64,000 nucleotides of DNA, taken from Lachnospiraceae bacterium. GTDB taxonomy: Bacteria > Bacillota > Clostridia > Lachnospirales > Lachnospiraceae. Position 1 is the first letter of the stretch; every line of letters begins with the position of its first letter. Where the stretch lies: assembly GCA_017440375.1 (NCBI GenBank), contig JAFSHK010000003.1:1-64000 (forward strand), read 5' to 3'. Of the stretch, positions 26,284-34,416 are shown piece after piece. The notes beneath the pieces are model-generated. The model had not been told where the DNA came from, made no database searches, and saw nothing but the letters and a program-made list of their open reading frames with translations. Made by a program: the position numbers and the translations under genes.

Positions 26284-28083
26284 TTACCTCAATTGATAGA
26301 CTTCATAAGTGGAGTCTCCGGTTGAGAAGCTATCCGTTAATTCGCAGCTCACATCATAAGTATGTCTGAAATACATAATAACCGGATGCTCATCATAATA
26401 TAATCCCTGTTCAAAAATGAAATAAACAGTATCGCTATTTACAAGGTCTTCGCCAAAATTCTCGATGTCGTGTTTGGCCAGTTTGATCTTACTGTTCGGA
26501 TTGCATACAACACCCCAGTTTGTGTAGAAGAAATTATTGTAGGTATCCTGCTTGGTATCAAAAGGATATTCGCAATAGTTGTCAAGTGTATTGCTGTTGT
26601 AGGTCCAGATATAGAAGTTGTCCGGATTACTTCGACAGTATTCTTTCAAACCTTCCCAGTTTGTCCGATTCGCATGATAGGCCGTATCAATATCGGTTTT
26701 GGTACAGAAAACGGATACCACAGATAGAATTAAAACACAGGGCATAACAATAGCGTATGGTTTTAACGATTTTAGTTTCAATATATTAAAGGCGAGCAGA
26801 ATGGCCAAAAGAATCATAAAATCTGCAAACATCAGTGGTTGAATGATTCTTTTAGGGAAACGCCCTTCAAATAAAACATAACTCCAGCTTACTGTTCTAC
26901 CAAATAAATAAAACAGATAGACGGCCAGTGCGATATAATTGCGGCGATATAAAATAAGCAAAGGAGTAAATACTAATAAAAAGGCAACCAGCAAATTCAG
27001 AGGCTGCATACCGTCCTGATAAAGAAAGACTGTAATACTTCCTGTCAATACGTTTTTTAGACGTGATTTTACAGTGGTACGCTCTTCGTAGCATTCTTTG
27101 GCTATCTCATGCATATTTTCCCAATCTTCCAGAGTCATGCCGTGACCGATGTAAGGTGCTCCGCTTCGCATATAACTGTATTCTTCTTCGTCAATACCAA
27201 GTTCGGAAAGCTGTGAAGCGCATTCTTCGTATTCCGGCCAAGTATAGAAATCACCCACTCTTTCACGATAATAATTGATTTTCACAAAATCGGACCATGG
27301 TTGTTCGGAATAAGCAATTTTGTGAATACCGAATAAAATACCCATGCCAAATGCTAAGATACCGGCAAATACAAATAATTTCAAAATATATTCTTTATAA
27401 AAACGATGATTAGACAATAACCATTTGGCAAGCCATAGCATTCCGGCCATTGGTAACATTAGATACAGAATATTTTGTCGCATACTAAAAGCAAGCCATG
27501 CCAGTAAAAAGGTAGGAATATTTCCCTTTATAAAAGTTACAAGTGTGTCATCTGATTTCGTTGTTGTAAAATAAAACAATGCAGTAGCCGCAGCAAAACC
27601 GGCGGTAGTGGTGTATTGTGCCTCACAGATAACGTTAAAATCCACTAAGAAAAACAAAGTAAATAAAGAGGTGAGTGCCGGTAAAACAATAGGTGCAAAG
27701 TCCGTATGCTTTTTCCAAATCTGCAAGATACGACGGTATATCAGATAAATACAAACAACATGAATACTGTGCTGAAACAGACCAAACCAAGGGATGGAGC
27801 TGTTAAGCATATAAAGTCGACTTAAAATCCAAGATAACGGATAGAGGAAAAATAATACATGAGCATCCGGATAGCCGAGATAGGCACCGGACAGAGTGCT
27901 GTACATGCCCCAGTCATCATTGATGCCATCTACCGGTTTTATGTATAGTAAAACAAAAGCATAAAAAACGATTAAGAAAAGAAAAAATATAATTTTATCC
28001 AAAAACGGAATTTCAATATGTCGTTGTTTATTAGTTGAAAAAGATAAATTTATCGGCGGTATTTTGCTTTTTTTGAATGACAT
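26284..28083 (-). CDS. Multi-span GT-C-like membrane protein
   Basis: Start at ATG 28083 behind AAAGGAT; an extension to 28125 lacks a ribosome site. The 599-residue protein has about eleven membrane segments and a C-terminal soluble domain (about 470-599). The first external loop GINDDWGMYSTLSGAYLGYPDAHVLF carries the acidic pair and Tyr/Gly pattern often seen in bacterial GT-C loops. No enzymatic motif is conclusive. It is transcribed alone on the minus strand between plus-strand operons, and probably transfers or polymerises a sugar on the outer face. Confidence 0.6.
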   Translation of the reverse strand: MSFKKSKIPPINLSFSTNKQRHIEIPFLDKIIFFLFLIVFYAFVLLYIKPVDGINDDWGMYSTLSGAYLGYPDAHVLFFLYPLSWILSRLYMLNSSIPWFGLFQHSIHVVCIYLIYRRILQIWKKHTDFAPIVLPALTSLFTLFFLVDFNVICEAQYTTTAGFAAATALFYFTTTKSDDTLVTFIKGNIPTFLLAWLAFSMRQNILYLMLPMAGMLWLAKWLLSNHRFYKEYILKLFVFAGILAFGMGILFGIHKIAYSEQPWSDFVKINYYRERVGDFYTWPEYEECASQLSELGIDEEEYSYMRSGAPYIGHGMTLEDWENMHEIAKECYEERTTVKSRLKNVLTGSITVFLYQDGMQPLNLLVAFLLVFTPLLILYRRNYIALAVYLFYLFGRTVSWSYVLFEGRFPKRIIQPLMFADFMILLAILLAFNILKLKSLKPYAIVMPCVLILSVVSVFCTKTDIDTAYHANRTNWEGLKEYCRSNPDNFYIWTYNSNTLDNYCEYPFDTKQDTYNNFFYTNWGVVCNPNSKIKLAKHDIENFGEDLVNSDTVYFIFEQGLYYDEHPVIMYFRHTYDVSCELTDSFSTGDSTYEVYQLR

Positions 28084-28401
28084 ATCGGGCAATCCTTTCG
28101 TCTTTTGTACATATTTATAACGCATTTATTATATACTATAAAAAGGGGCTGTTACAAGCGTTTCCGTAGAATATACGAGCAATCAATTCTTAAGAAAAAC
28201 GAAAGGTTTTTTTAAAATACAAAGAAAGATGAGCAAAAAATGAAAAAATGTGTTATTGTTATTATGTAATAAAACATATTAAGCCTATGTTTTAAGTGAA
28301 TTATGTGGTGGTTTGTTAATTATGTACAATTTCTATAAAGTGAATAGGAGACAGTTTTACAATTACCTAAGTAATATATTTAAAAAGATAGGAGGAAGAT
28401 C
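28084..28401. other. Divergent intergenic region, no gene seen
   Basis: This 318-base AT-rich gap separates the minus-strand GT-C-like gene from the plus-strand SGNH gene. I see no convincing ORF, RNA or long inverted repeat. A weak TTGTTA...TATAAA pair around 28314-28340 (15-base spacing) could be the promoter of the downstream gene. A long upstream leader would leave room for regulation. Confidence 0.5.
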
Positions 28402-28404
28402 GTG

Positions 28405-29550
28405 ATGGAACATAGAGAGCATACGAAAAAGAGCCGTTACAACGGAAGAATTGCATTGTTGGCTGTTATGATAGGGTTCTGTGTGCTTGCGATTATTGAA
28501 ATTGCGTATGGCCAGGCGCAGTTGAAGGTTGAGAAAGAGCGACTTGCATTAGAGGAAGAAAATTATCTGGCAGTGCAGGAGCTGAAAGAAGAGTGGAATA
28601 GTATTAAAAGTACGGAATCTGCGTCACAGGAAGAAACGATGCAGGAGAATACAGGAAATACGACGGTACAGCAGATGGTTGATATTGGAGCACAGACTGG
28701 TGTTGTGGTAGAACAACCAAAGCAATCTACAGAAACAGCATCAACAGAGAATCAACAAAGTACTGATACGCAACCGGCAGCCGAAGAAAATAAAGAATAT
28801 GATATTCAGATTGTTTTCATGGGAGATAGCATTCTGGACAACGACCGTGAAGACGGTGGTGTGGCATCTTTGATTTCTGATAATTGTAATGCGAAAGTAT
28901 ATAATATGGCCATGGGTGGCACAACCGCGGCACTTCTGCCGAATGAACAGTATAATTTTGCAACATGGGATTCCCGTTCTTTACTTGGCGTAGTAAATGC
29001 AATTGTCGGAAATATAAACAAGGATATTTTCAATGGCTACCGTGCAGGGGAAATCCTGAATGAATGTGATTTTTCCCAGACGGATTATTTCGTTATCGAG
29101 TATGGTGTGAATGATTTCCTTGCTAAGATTCCGCAGAGCCGTTATCTGGAAGGTGGCGGAACTTTAGCAGTAGACGAGGTACACACCTATACCGGAGCGC
29201 TAGAGACAGCAGTGCAGCTTTTGCAAAACAGTTTTCCAAATGCAAAGATACTGTTGATTGCTCCTCATTATTGTCAGATTTTCAATGCAGATGCTTTTGT
29301 AGGTGACGGTTATTCACTTGATTATGGTTATGGTCCGTTAATCAATTATGCAAGGGGCTGTGGTTATGTATACGAACAGCATAAATCAGAAAATGTAATT
29401 TTCTATAATGCATTTGAAGAAAGTGGCATTAACTCTGAAACAGCAGACGAATATCTGGAGGACGGCGTGCATCTTTCGAAGGAAGGGCGTCAGGTTTATG
29501 CAGATTATGCATCCCGTTTGATTCTTGCAGATTTCTGGCCGGAAGAGTAG
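28405..29550 (+). CDS. Membrane-anchored SGNH/GDSL hydrolase-like protein
   Basis: GGAGG serves either GTG 28402 or ATG 28405; ATG is preferred. The 381-residue protein has a membrane helix (about 17-35), a coiled and then Thr/Ser/Gln-rich spacer (40-130), and an SGNH domain. That domain has block I VFMGDSILDN (Ser142), the oxyanion block EYGVNDF, and block V DGVHLSKEGRQVYA. All catalytic residues are present. It would act outside the cell as an acyl esterase or transferase on surface glycan. It stands alone before a tandem terminator and the FkbH gene. Confidence 0.88.
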   Translation: MEHREHTKKSRYNGRIALLAVMIGFCVLAIIEIAYGQAQLKVEKERLALEEENYLAVQELKEEWNSIKSTESASQEETMQENTGNTTVQQMVDIGAQTGVVVEQPKQSTETASTENQQSTDTQPAAEENKEYDIQIVFMGDSILDNDREDGGVASLISDNCNAKVYNMAMGGTTAALLPNEQYNFATWDSRSLLGVVNAIVGNINKDIFNGYRAGEILNECDFSQTDYFVIEYGVNDFLAKIPQSRYLEGGGTLAVDEVHTYTGALETAVQLLQNSFPNAKILLIAPHYCQIFNADAFVGDGYSLDYGYGPLINYARGCGYVYEQHKSENVIFYNAFEESGINSETADEYLEDGVHLSKEGRQVYADYASRLILADFWPEE

Positions 29551-29578
29551 CAGATTTTGGAAACATATGATAAGATAG

Positions 29579-29605
29579 AAGGCGGATGAATAACATCCGC
29601 CTTTT
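29579..29605 (+). terminator. Rho-independent terminator
   Basis: GGCGGATG (29581-29588) pairs with CATCCGCC (29594-29601), five-base loop, then TTTT. Flanking AA/TT extend the stem to ten pairs. Confidence 0.85.
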
Positions 29606-29610
29606 GCAAT

Positions 29611-29634
29611 GCACGCCTGACGGCGTGCGGTTTT
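29611..29634 (+). terminator. Second tandem hairpin close to the FkbH gene
   Basis: GCACGCC (29611-29617) pairs with GGCGTGC (29622-29628) around TGAC, followed by GGTTTT. It ends about 24 bases before the next start. It may be a back-up terminator or a leader hairpin for the FkbH gene. Confidence 0.55.
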
Positions 29635-29657
29635 AACAGGGAAAGTGGAGGTATTTT

Positions 29658-31445
29658 ATGCGGGAACTGGAATATCCCTTTGACAGTGAATATATATTGA
29701 AAAAATCAAAAAGAATCAAGAAACAGTTGTTAGAAGAAGGAAAAGCAACTGTTAAGAAAAAAATTGCCGTACTTGGTGGCAGTACAACGCATGATATTAT
29801 TCGTGTGTTGGATATTTTTTTACTGAATCAGGGAATTGAAGCAGAATTTTATGAATCCGAATATGCACAGTATTGGCAGGATATTATGTTTGATAATACC
29901 GAGCTTATTTCTTTTGCACCGGATTTAATATTTATCCACACTTCAAATCGTAATATTACCGATTATCCGACGGTAGGAGATAGTGGGGAGCAGGTAGAAG
30001 CACTTTTGACAGAGCAATATAAACATTTTGAAGTAATGTGGGAAAAAGCGGCGCAGACATATCACTGTCCGATTATCCAGAATAACTTTGAATATCCATT
30101 TTATAGGCTGTTTGGCAATCAGGATGCGGTTTATTTGCAGGGTCGCATCAGCTTCTTGAATCGAATGAACGAGAAGTTTTACCAGTATGCGAGAGATCAT
30201 GCAAACTTCTATATCAACGATATCAGTTATATGGCATCCGCATATGGTCTGGACAAATGGGCAGATCCGTTTTACTGGCATATGTACAAGTATGCGATGT
30301 GTATGCAGGCAATTCCCGAATTTGCTTTTAATGTATCGAATATAATTAAAGCCATTTTCGGTAAAAATAAAAAATCATTGGTATTAGATTTGGACAATAC
30401 GCTTTGGGGCGGCATTGTAGGTGATGATGGGGTGGAAAATCTGGAAATTGGACAGGAAACCTCTATGGGACAAGTTTATTCGGAGTTCCAGAAATATATT
30501 AAAGCCCAGAAAGACATCGGTGTAATGTTAAATGTCAATTCCAAAAATGAATATGACAATGCCATTGCCGGCTTAAATCATCCCGATGGCAGCCTGAAAC
30601 CGGAAGATTTCATTCTGATTAAGGCAAATTGGGAGCCGAAGAGTAAGAACATCGTAGAGATTGCAAATGAAATGAATATTTTGCCGGATAGTCTGGTATT
30701 TGTAGATGACAATCCTGCGGAGAGAGAGATTATTAAAGCTCAAGTGTCTGGGGTGGCGGTACCGGAAATCGGAACACCGGAGCAGTACATCCGTGTATTA
30801 GACCATTCCGGCTTCTTTGAAGTGACAAACGTGTCAGAAGATGACAGAAAACGTAATGAGATGTACAAAGCCAATATTCAGAGACAGCAGCAACAGCAAA
30901 GCTTTGGGGATTATAGAGAATATCTGATTTCCTTGCAGATGCAGGGAACGATAAAAGCTTTTGAACCGATTTATATGGCACGTATTGCACAGCTTTCAAA
31001 TAAGAGCAACCAGTTCAATCTGACTACGAGAAGATATACGCAGAGTGATATTGAGCAGTTTGCCGCGGATGATCATTATATTACGCTCTATGGAAAACTG
31101 GAAGATAAATTTGGTGACAATGGTGTCGTTTCTGTTGTTCTTGGTCGGAAGGACATGGCAGAGAAGACCTTGCATCTGGAACTTTGGCTGATGAGCTGTC
31201 GTGTGTTGAAACGTGACATGGAGTTTGCTATGATGGACAGCGTTGTAGAAGCTTGTAAAGAGTGCGGTATCACAAAGATTCTTGGTTATTATTATCCGAC
31301 AGCAAAGAATGCCATGGTGAGGGAGTTTTATGCGCTGCAAGGATTTACGAAGATTGCCGAAGACGCAGAAGGAAATACTACATGGCAGTTTGATATTCCG
31401 GAGAATTATGAAAAGAAGAATACGGTTATTAGGGTGAATGAGTAA
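29658..31445 (+). CDS. FkbH-like HAD-IIIC protein (acyl-ACP loading enzyme candidate)
   Basis: 595 residues in three parts. An SGNH-like N-terminal domain (about 30-225) has VLGGSTTHD. A HAD subfamily IIIC domain (238-375) has LDLDNTLWGG (D244, D246), LNVNSKNE and FVDDNPAERE (D350, D351). A GNAT-like C-terminal domain (about 425-590) has the family motif LSNKSNQFNLTTRRY. FkbH proteins of polyketide pathways take 1,3-bisphosphoglycerate, dephosphorylate it and place glyceryl on an acyl carrier protein. Here an ACP gene follows directly, fitting that role. The Cys that precedes SKN in polyketide FkbH enzymes is Asn294 in this protein, so substrate or mechanism may differ. The gene has GGAGG upstream. 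Confidence 0.9.
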   Translation: MRELEYPFDSEYILKKSKRIKKQLLEEGKATVKKKIAVLGGSTTHDIIRVLDIFLLNQGIEAEFYESEYAQYWQDIMFDNTELISFAPDLIFIHTSNRNITDYPTVGDSGEQVEALLTEQYKHFEVMWEKAAQTYHCPIIQNNFEYPFYRLFGNQDAVYLQGRISFLNRMNEKFYQYARDHANFYINDISYMASAYGLDKWADPFYWHMYKYAMCMQAIPEFAFNVSNIIKAIFGKNKKSLVLDLDNTLWGGIVGDDGVENLEIGQETSMGQVYSEFQKYIKAQKDIGVMLNVNSKNEYDNAIAGLNHPDGSLKPEDFILIKANWEPKSKNIVEIANEMNILPDSLVFVDDNPAEREIIKAQVSGVAVPEIGTPEQYIRVLDHSGFFEVTNVSEDDRKRNEMYKANIQRQQQQQSFGDYREYLISLQMQGTIKAFEPIYMARIAQLSNKSNQFNLTTRRYTQSDIEQFAADDHYITLYGKLEDKFGDNGVVSVVLGRKDMAEKTLHLELWLMSCRVLKRDMEFAMMDSVVEACKECGITKILGYYYPTAKNAMVREFYALQGFTKIAEDAEGNTTWQFDIPENYEKKNTVIRVNE

Positions 31446-31522
31446 TTGCAGGATAACCGGAAATAAGATATGATAAGGAAAGTAAGAAAAAGAAAGATAA
31501 GAGAAGGAGATTGTAAAAAGCA

Positions 31523-31765
31523 ATGAGCAGAGAAGAAGTTTTTGAAAAATTAAATGAAGTATTCAGAGATGTATTTGATGATGATACGATTACTGTAACA
31601 GATGCAACAACAGCAGATGATATTGAAGAATGGGATTCTTTGGAGCATATCAATCTGCTTGCGGCAGTAGAACAGGAATTTGGTATGAAATTTAATATGG
31701 GACAGGTTGTTTCCATGAAAAACGTAGGTGAGATGGCAGATATTGTGATTAGTCAGATTAGTTAG
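31523..31765 (+). CDS. Stand-alone acyl carrier protein
   Basis: 80 residues, acidic, four-helix ACP size. The phosphopantetheine attachment site is Ser39 in EEWDSLEHINLL, followed by VEQEFGMKF. It lies 77 bases after the FkbH gene and overlaps upstream coding of the next membrane protein only if a GTG start is used. Given the pairing it is most likely the carrier loaded by FkbH, not the fatty-acid AcpP. Its acyl group could be handed to one of the five MBOATs, as DltC hands D-alanine to DltB; that step is inference. Confidence 0.93.
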   Translation: MSREEVFEKLNEVFRDVFDDDTITVTDATTADDIEEWDSLEHINLLAAVEQEFGMKFNMGQVVSMKNVGEMADIVISQIS

Positions 31766-31788
31766 TGAGCGGGAAAAGGAAACAACGA

Positions 31789-33330
31789 ATGAGTGAAAAA
31801 ATAATTGGAATAGCGAATCGCTTTTATGCCGGACTTGAGAAGTTAGGTAAAACCAAAGAAGGAATTTTAGTCTGGGGATTTTTTTCGCTATTGGTTTTTG
31901 GTGTGATCTGCCTGTTTGGTACAGTTACATCCGGCTATCATCTGGTAGATGACTGGGAATTTGCCAAATATGTAGAATGGATGTCTCCGGGAAGAGAGAA
32001 CTTCTGGGCATGTATGAAAGAAGCGGTAGGTTACGATTTGACGCTTCGTTTCCGTCCTCTTTATTATATCAACCGTGTTTGCATGGCGGCCATATTTGGT
32101 GTAAATCTGACAGTGGTGTCAGTTGTGAAGGCGATTGAAATCGTGCTTGCTTTAGGATTTTTATATTATTGCGCAAGACAGATGAAATGTAATGTATGTT
32201 ATGCGTTATTGTTTTCTTTAACGGTTATGGTTGGTTATCAGTCTGCGGTATGGTGGAAGCTTGGACCGCAGGAATCTTTTGACATTATGATGTTTGCAAT
32301 AGGCTTTTATTGTTTGCTAAAATGGCTTCGTACCGAGAAGAAAAAATGGGCAGTACTTTCTGTAATTGCGTTCTTCTTAATGTCGATTTATAAAGAGCCG
32401 TTCATATTACTTTTGCCTTTTGTTATGTTGTATGTGGTTTATGAGCAGATGAAAGGACAGAAAGTAACGATTGCCAATTTGTGGAACGCGGTGAAAGCGA
32501 GATTCCCGTATCTGTTTGCAATCGGTCTGATACTGGTTATAGAAATGTTTTTAATCGTGTTTGTTATTGGTACCAACAATTATTCTTATGTTGGTCTGGA
32601 CGAAACAGTGACCTTGGATCAGTACAAACAGGCATGGAGTCTGGCATTTAGCACCGATTTGAAATGGTATGTGCGTTTTGGAACAGTCCTTTCCTTAATT
32701 ATGCTGACTTACTGGGAACAGTTGAAGAAGCTCGGATGGGAAATCCTTTTGGCAGCCTCGATTATATTGCCACAGGTAATTTCTTATAGCAAGACGGCTA
32801 TGACAGAGAGATATATTCTGCCGGCAGTTTTGGGAGTGGCTTTCTTCTTTGTGATTGTAGGTTGTAATTGGAAAGCTTTAAGTGGTAAAAGGCGAATTGT
32901 TTATGTGCTTTGTCTGCTTTTGATGTTAGCAGCGCACGGAAGAGTAACACTTAGAGAAGCGGATTATTTCGCATATCGTGGCAATAGTGTACAGACGATG
33001 CTTGATACGACACTCAAATATACACAGGAAAATGAAGATGTACGCGTATTATCCTGTTTTGGACCGAATATAGAAGGTAACAGAACGATGTATTATTGGT
33101 TGCGGATTCATGGATATGACGAAGTTTTTTATTGGGATGAAGACAGAGCATTGATATCCAGATGGTTCGGAGAACGTGAGGATGAGGAAGACGTTCTGGA
33201 AAATATGGATGTGGTTGTTATGTATAACAAAGAAGACCGTCACTGGTGTTATGAGCCGAGTCTGGATTTATCCGATTTTACGGAGCAGAAATGCGGAACG
33301 ATTACTATGTATTTCAGAAATCAGGAATAG
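31789..33330 (+). CDS. Multi-span GT-C-like membrane protein
   Basis: Start at ATG 31789 with AAAAGGAAA upstream; a GTG at 31765 overlaps the ACP stop and is less likely. The 513-residue protein has about ten membrane segments. The first external loop SGYHLVDDWEFAKYVEWM carries the DDWE acidic pattern seen in the paralogous protein at 26284-28083. A soluble C-terminal domain (about 405-513) contains RVLSCFGPNIEGNRTMYYWL. It follows the ACP gene directly and ends at a strong terminator, so it belongs to the FkbH-ACP transcript. It may transfer a sugar that is the acyl acceptor. Confidence 0.6.
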   Translation: MSEKIIGIANRFYAGLEKLGKTKEGILVWGFFSLLVFGVICLFGTVTSGYHLVDDWEFAKYVEWMSPGRENFWACMKEAVGYDLTLRFRPLYYINRVCMAAIFGVNLTVVSVVKAIEIVLALGFLYYCARQMKCNVCYALLFSLTVMVGYQSAVWWKLGPQESFDIMMFAIGFYCLLKWLRTEKKKWAVLSVIAFFLMSIYKEPFILLLPFVMLYVVYEQMKGQKVTIANLWNAVKARFPYLFAIGLILVIEMFLIVFVIGTNNYSYVGLDETVTLDQYKQAWSLAFSTDLKWYVRFGTVLSLIMLTYWEQLKKLGWEILLAASIILPQVISYSKTAMTERYILPAVLGVAFFFVIVGCNWKALSGKRRIVYVLCLLLMLAAHGRVTLREADYFAYRGNSVQTMLDTTLKYTQENEDVRVLSCFGPNIEGNRTMYYWLRIHGYDEVFYWDEDRALISRWFGEREDEEDVLENMDVVVMYNKEDRHWCYEPSLDLSDFTEQKCGTITMYFRNQE

Positions 33331-33364
33331 CGATATTGAGATGTTGCATAAAGCTATGAAAAAT

Positions 33365-33396
33365 AAAAGGCGGGGAAAACAAATTCCCTGCCTTTT
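33365..33396. terminator. Terminator hairpin after the FkbH-ACP unit
   Basis: AAAAGGCGGGGAA (33365-33377) pairs with TTCCCTGCCTTTT (33384-33396) over 13 pairs with one G-T. It lies between convergent genes. Confidence 0.85.
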
Positions 33397-33432
33397 GAAT
33401 GTGTAAGAGAAAATGTGAAACGCCGGGCCTTG

Positions 33433-33828
33433 CTAGCGGATAAGCTCAATCATACCCATAGAAGCATTGGTTAAAAAGACTACATCCCGGTTCTGCAAAG
33501 CGGGTGCAGGCGTTGGTGTATCAATGGCAATAAAACCATTTGCTGTTAATTCCTGAAAATCGCGTTCAAAATCTTCGGTTTCGTAGCAAATGTGGTATGG
33601 GCTGTTTTTGTATTTCTTCATAAGACCAGCCACAACAGAATCTTCCGAAACGGGAGCAACTAATTCAATCATGTATCCGTCTTTTTCCAGAAAGCAGATA
33701 TTTACTTTGCGGATATCATCGTAGACGGTTTCCTGAGTAATCTGATACCCTAGATTCTCGAAAGAGCGAATAGCAGCTTCTAATTTTTTTACCAGATATC
33801 CGATATGATGTACTTTTAAATTAGTCAT
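33433..33828 (-). CDS. VOC-superfamily (glyoxalase / methylmalonyl-CoA epimerase-like) protein
   Basis: 131 residues with two beta-alpha-beta-beta-beta modules. The first begins VHHIGYLVKKLEAAIRSFENLG, with a metal His near the N-terminus, and contains ICFLEKDGYMIELVAP with the conserved Glu. The second has PYHICYETEDFERDFQEL and ends MGMIELIR. This matches methylmalonyl-CoA epimerase-type VOC proteins, about 130 residues long. The substrate is unknown; near the FkbH-ACP genes it might act on a small acyl thioester. It is transcribed alone, opposite to its neighbours. Confidence 0.8.
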   Translation of the reverse strand: MTNLKVHHIGYLVKKLEAAIRSFENLGYQITQETVYDDIRKVNICFLEKDGYMIELVAPVSEDSVVAGLMKKYKNSPYHICYETEDFERDFQELTANGFIAIDTPTPAPALQNRDVVFLTNASMGMIELIR

Positions 33829-33952
33829 AAAAACACCTCACTTGTTGATAAATGTGTCAAGATTGTGTATATTAGAGTATGGTTGTTAAAGGTTTGTACG
33901 ATTTTGTACTATATTATGAAGCTATTATATAAGACAGGATGTGTTTTGGCAA

Positions 33953-34408
33953 ATGAAAAAGATAAAAGAATTATATCAAAAAAACAAAGAATTTATTATG
34001 GAAGTAATCCATTTCGGTATGGTGGGTGTAATCAATACACTGATGGGTTGGGTTATTATGGCAGTGCTGTATAATCTGATTCATATGAATTATTGGTTAT
34101 CCAGTGGTATTTCTTATTTTATCGGAAGCGTTTTTTCCTATCATGCCAACGGTAAACTGACCTTTAAGGTAGAGGATGAAGATAGAGATAAGGCATTGCC
34201 GTGGCGTTTTGCGATAAATATTATTGTGTGCTATCTGGTTGCCTTCAGTGTAGCACAGCCACTTGTAGAGAAGGTGTTGGCATCACAGCCTGCGGTGATT
34301 GTGGACAACGTGGCAATGATTCTTGGAATGTGCATTTTTATTGTCATGAACTTCTTTGGACAGAAGCTTTTTGTGTTCCGTAAGACTAAGAAAGCATCCA
34401 AGAAATGA
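33953..34408 (+). CDS. GtrA-family membrane protein
   Basis: 151 residues from ATG 33953; a GTG at 33941 gives four more. Four membrane helices, with FGMVGVINTLMGWVIM in the first and the closing FFGQKLFVF motif, are diagnostic of GtrA. GtrA proteins help flip or present polyprenyl-phosphate-linked sugars made by GtrB-type GT2 enzymes, two of which are in this window (19080 and 25193). A large membrane protein gene follows with a near overlap. Confidence 0.93.
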   Translation: MKKIKELYQKNKEFIMEVIHFGMVGVINTLMGWVIMAVLYNLIHMNYWLSSGISYFIGSVFSYHANGKLTFKVEDEDRDKALPWRFAINIIVCYLVAFSVAQPLVEKVLASQPAVIVDNVAMILGMCIFIVMNFFGQKLFVFRKTKKASKK

Positions 34409-34416
34409 GGAGTAAC

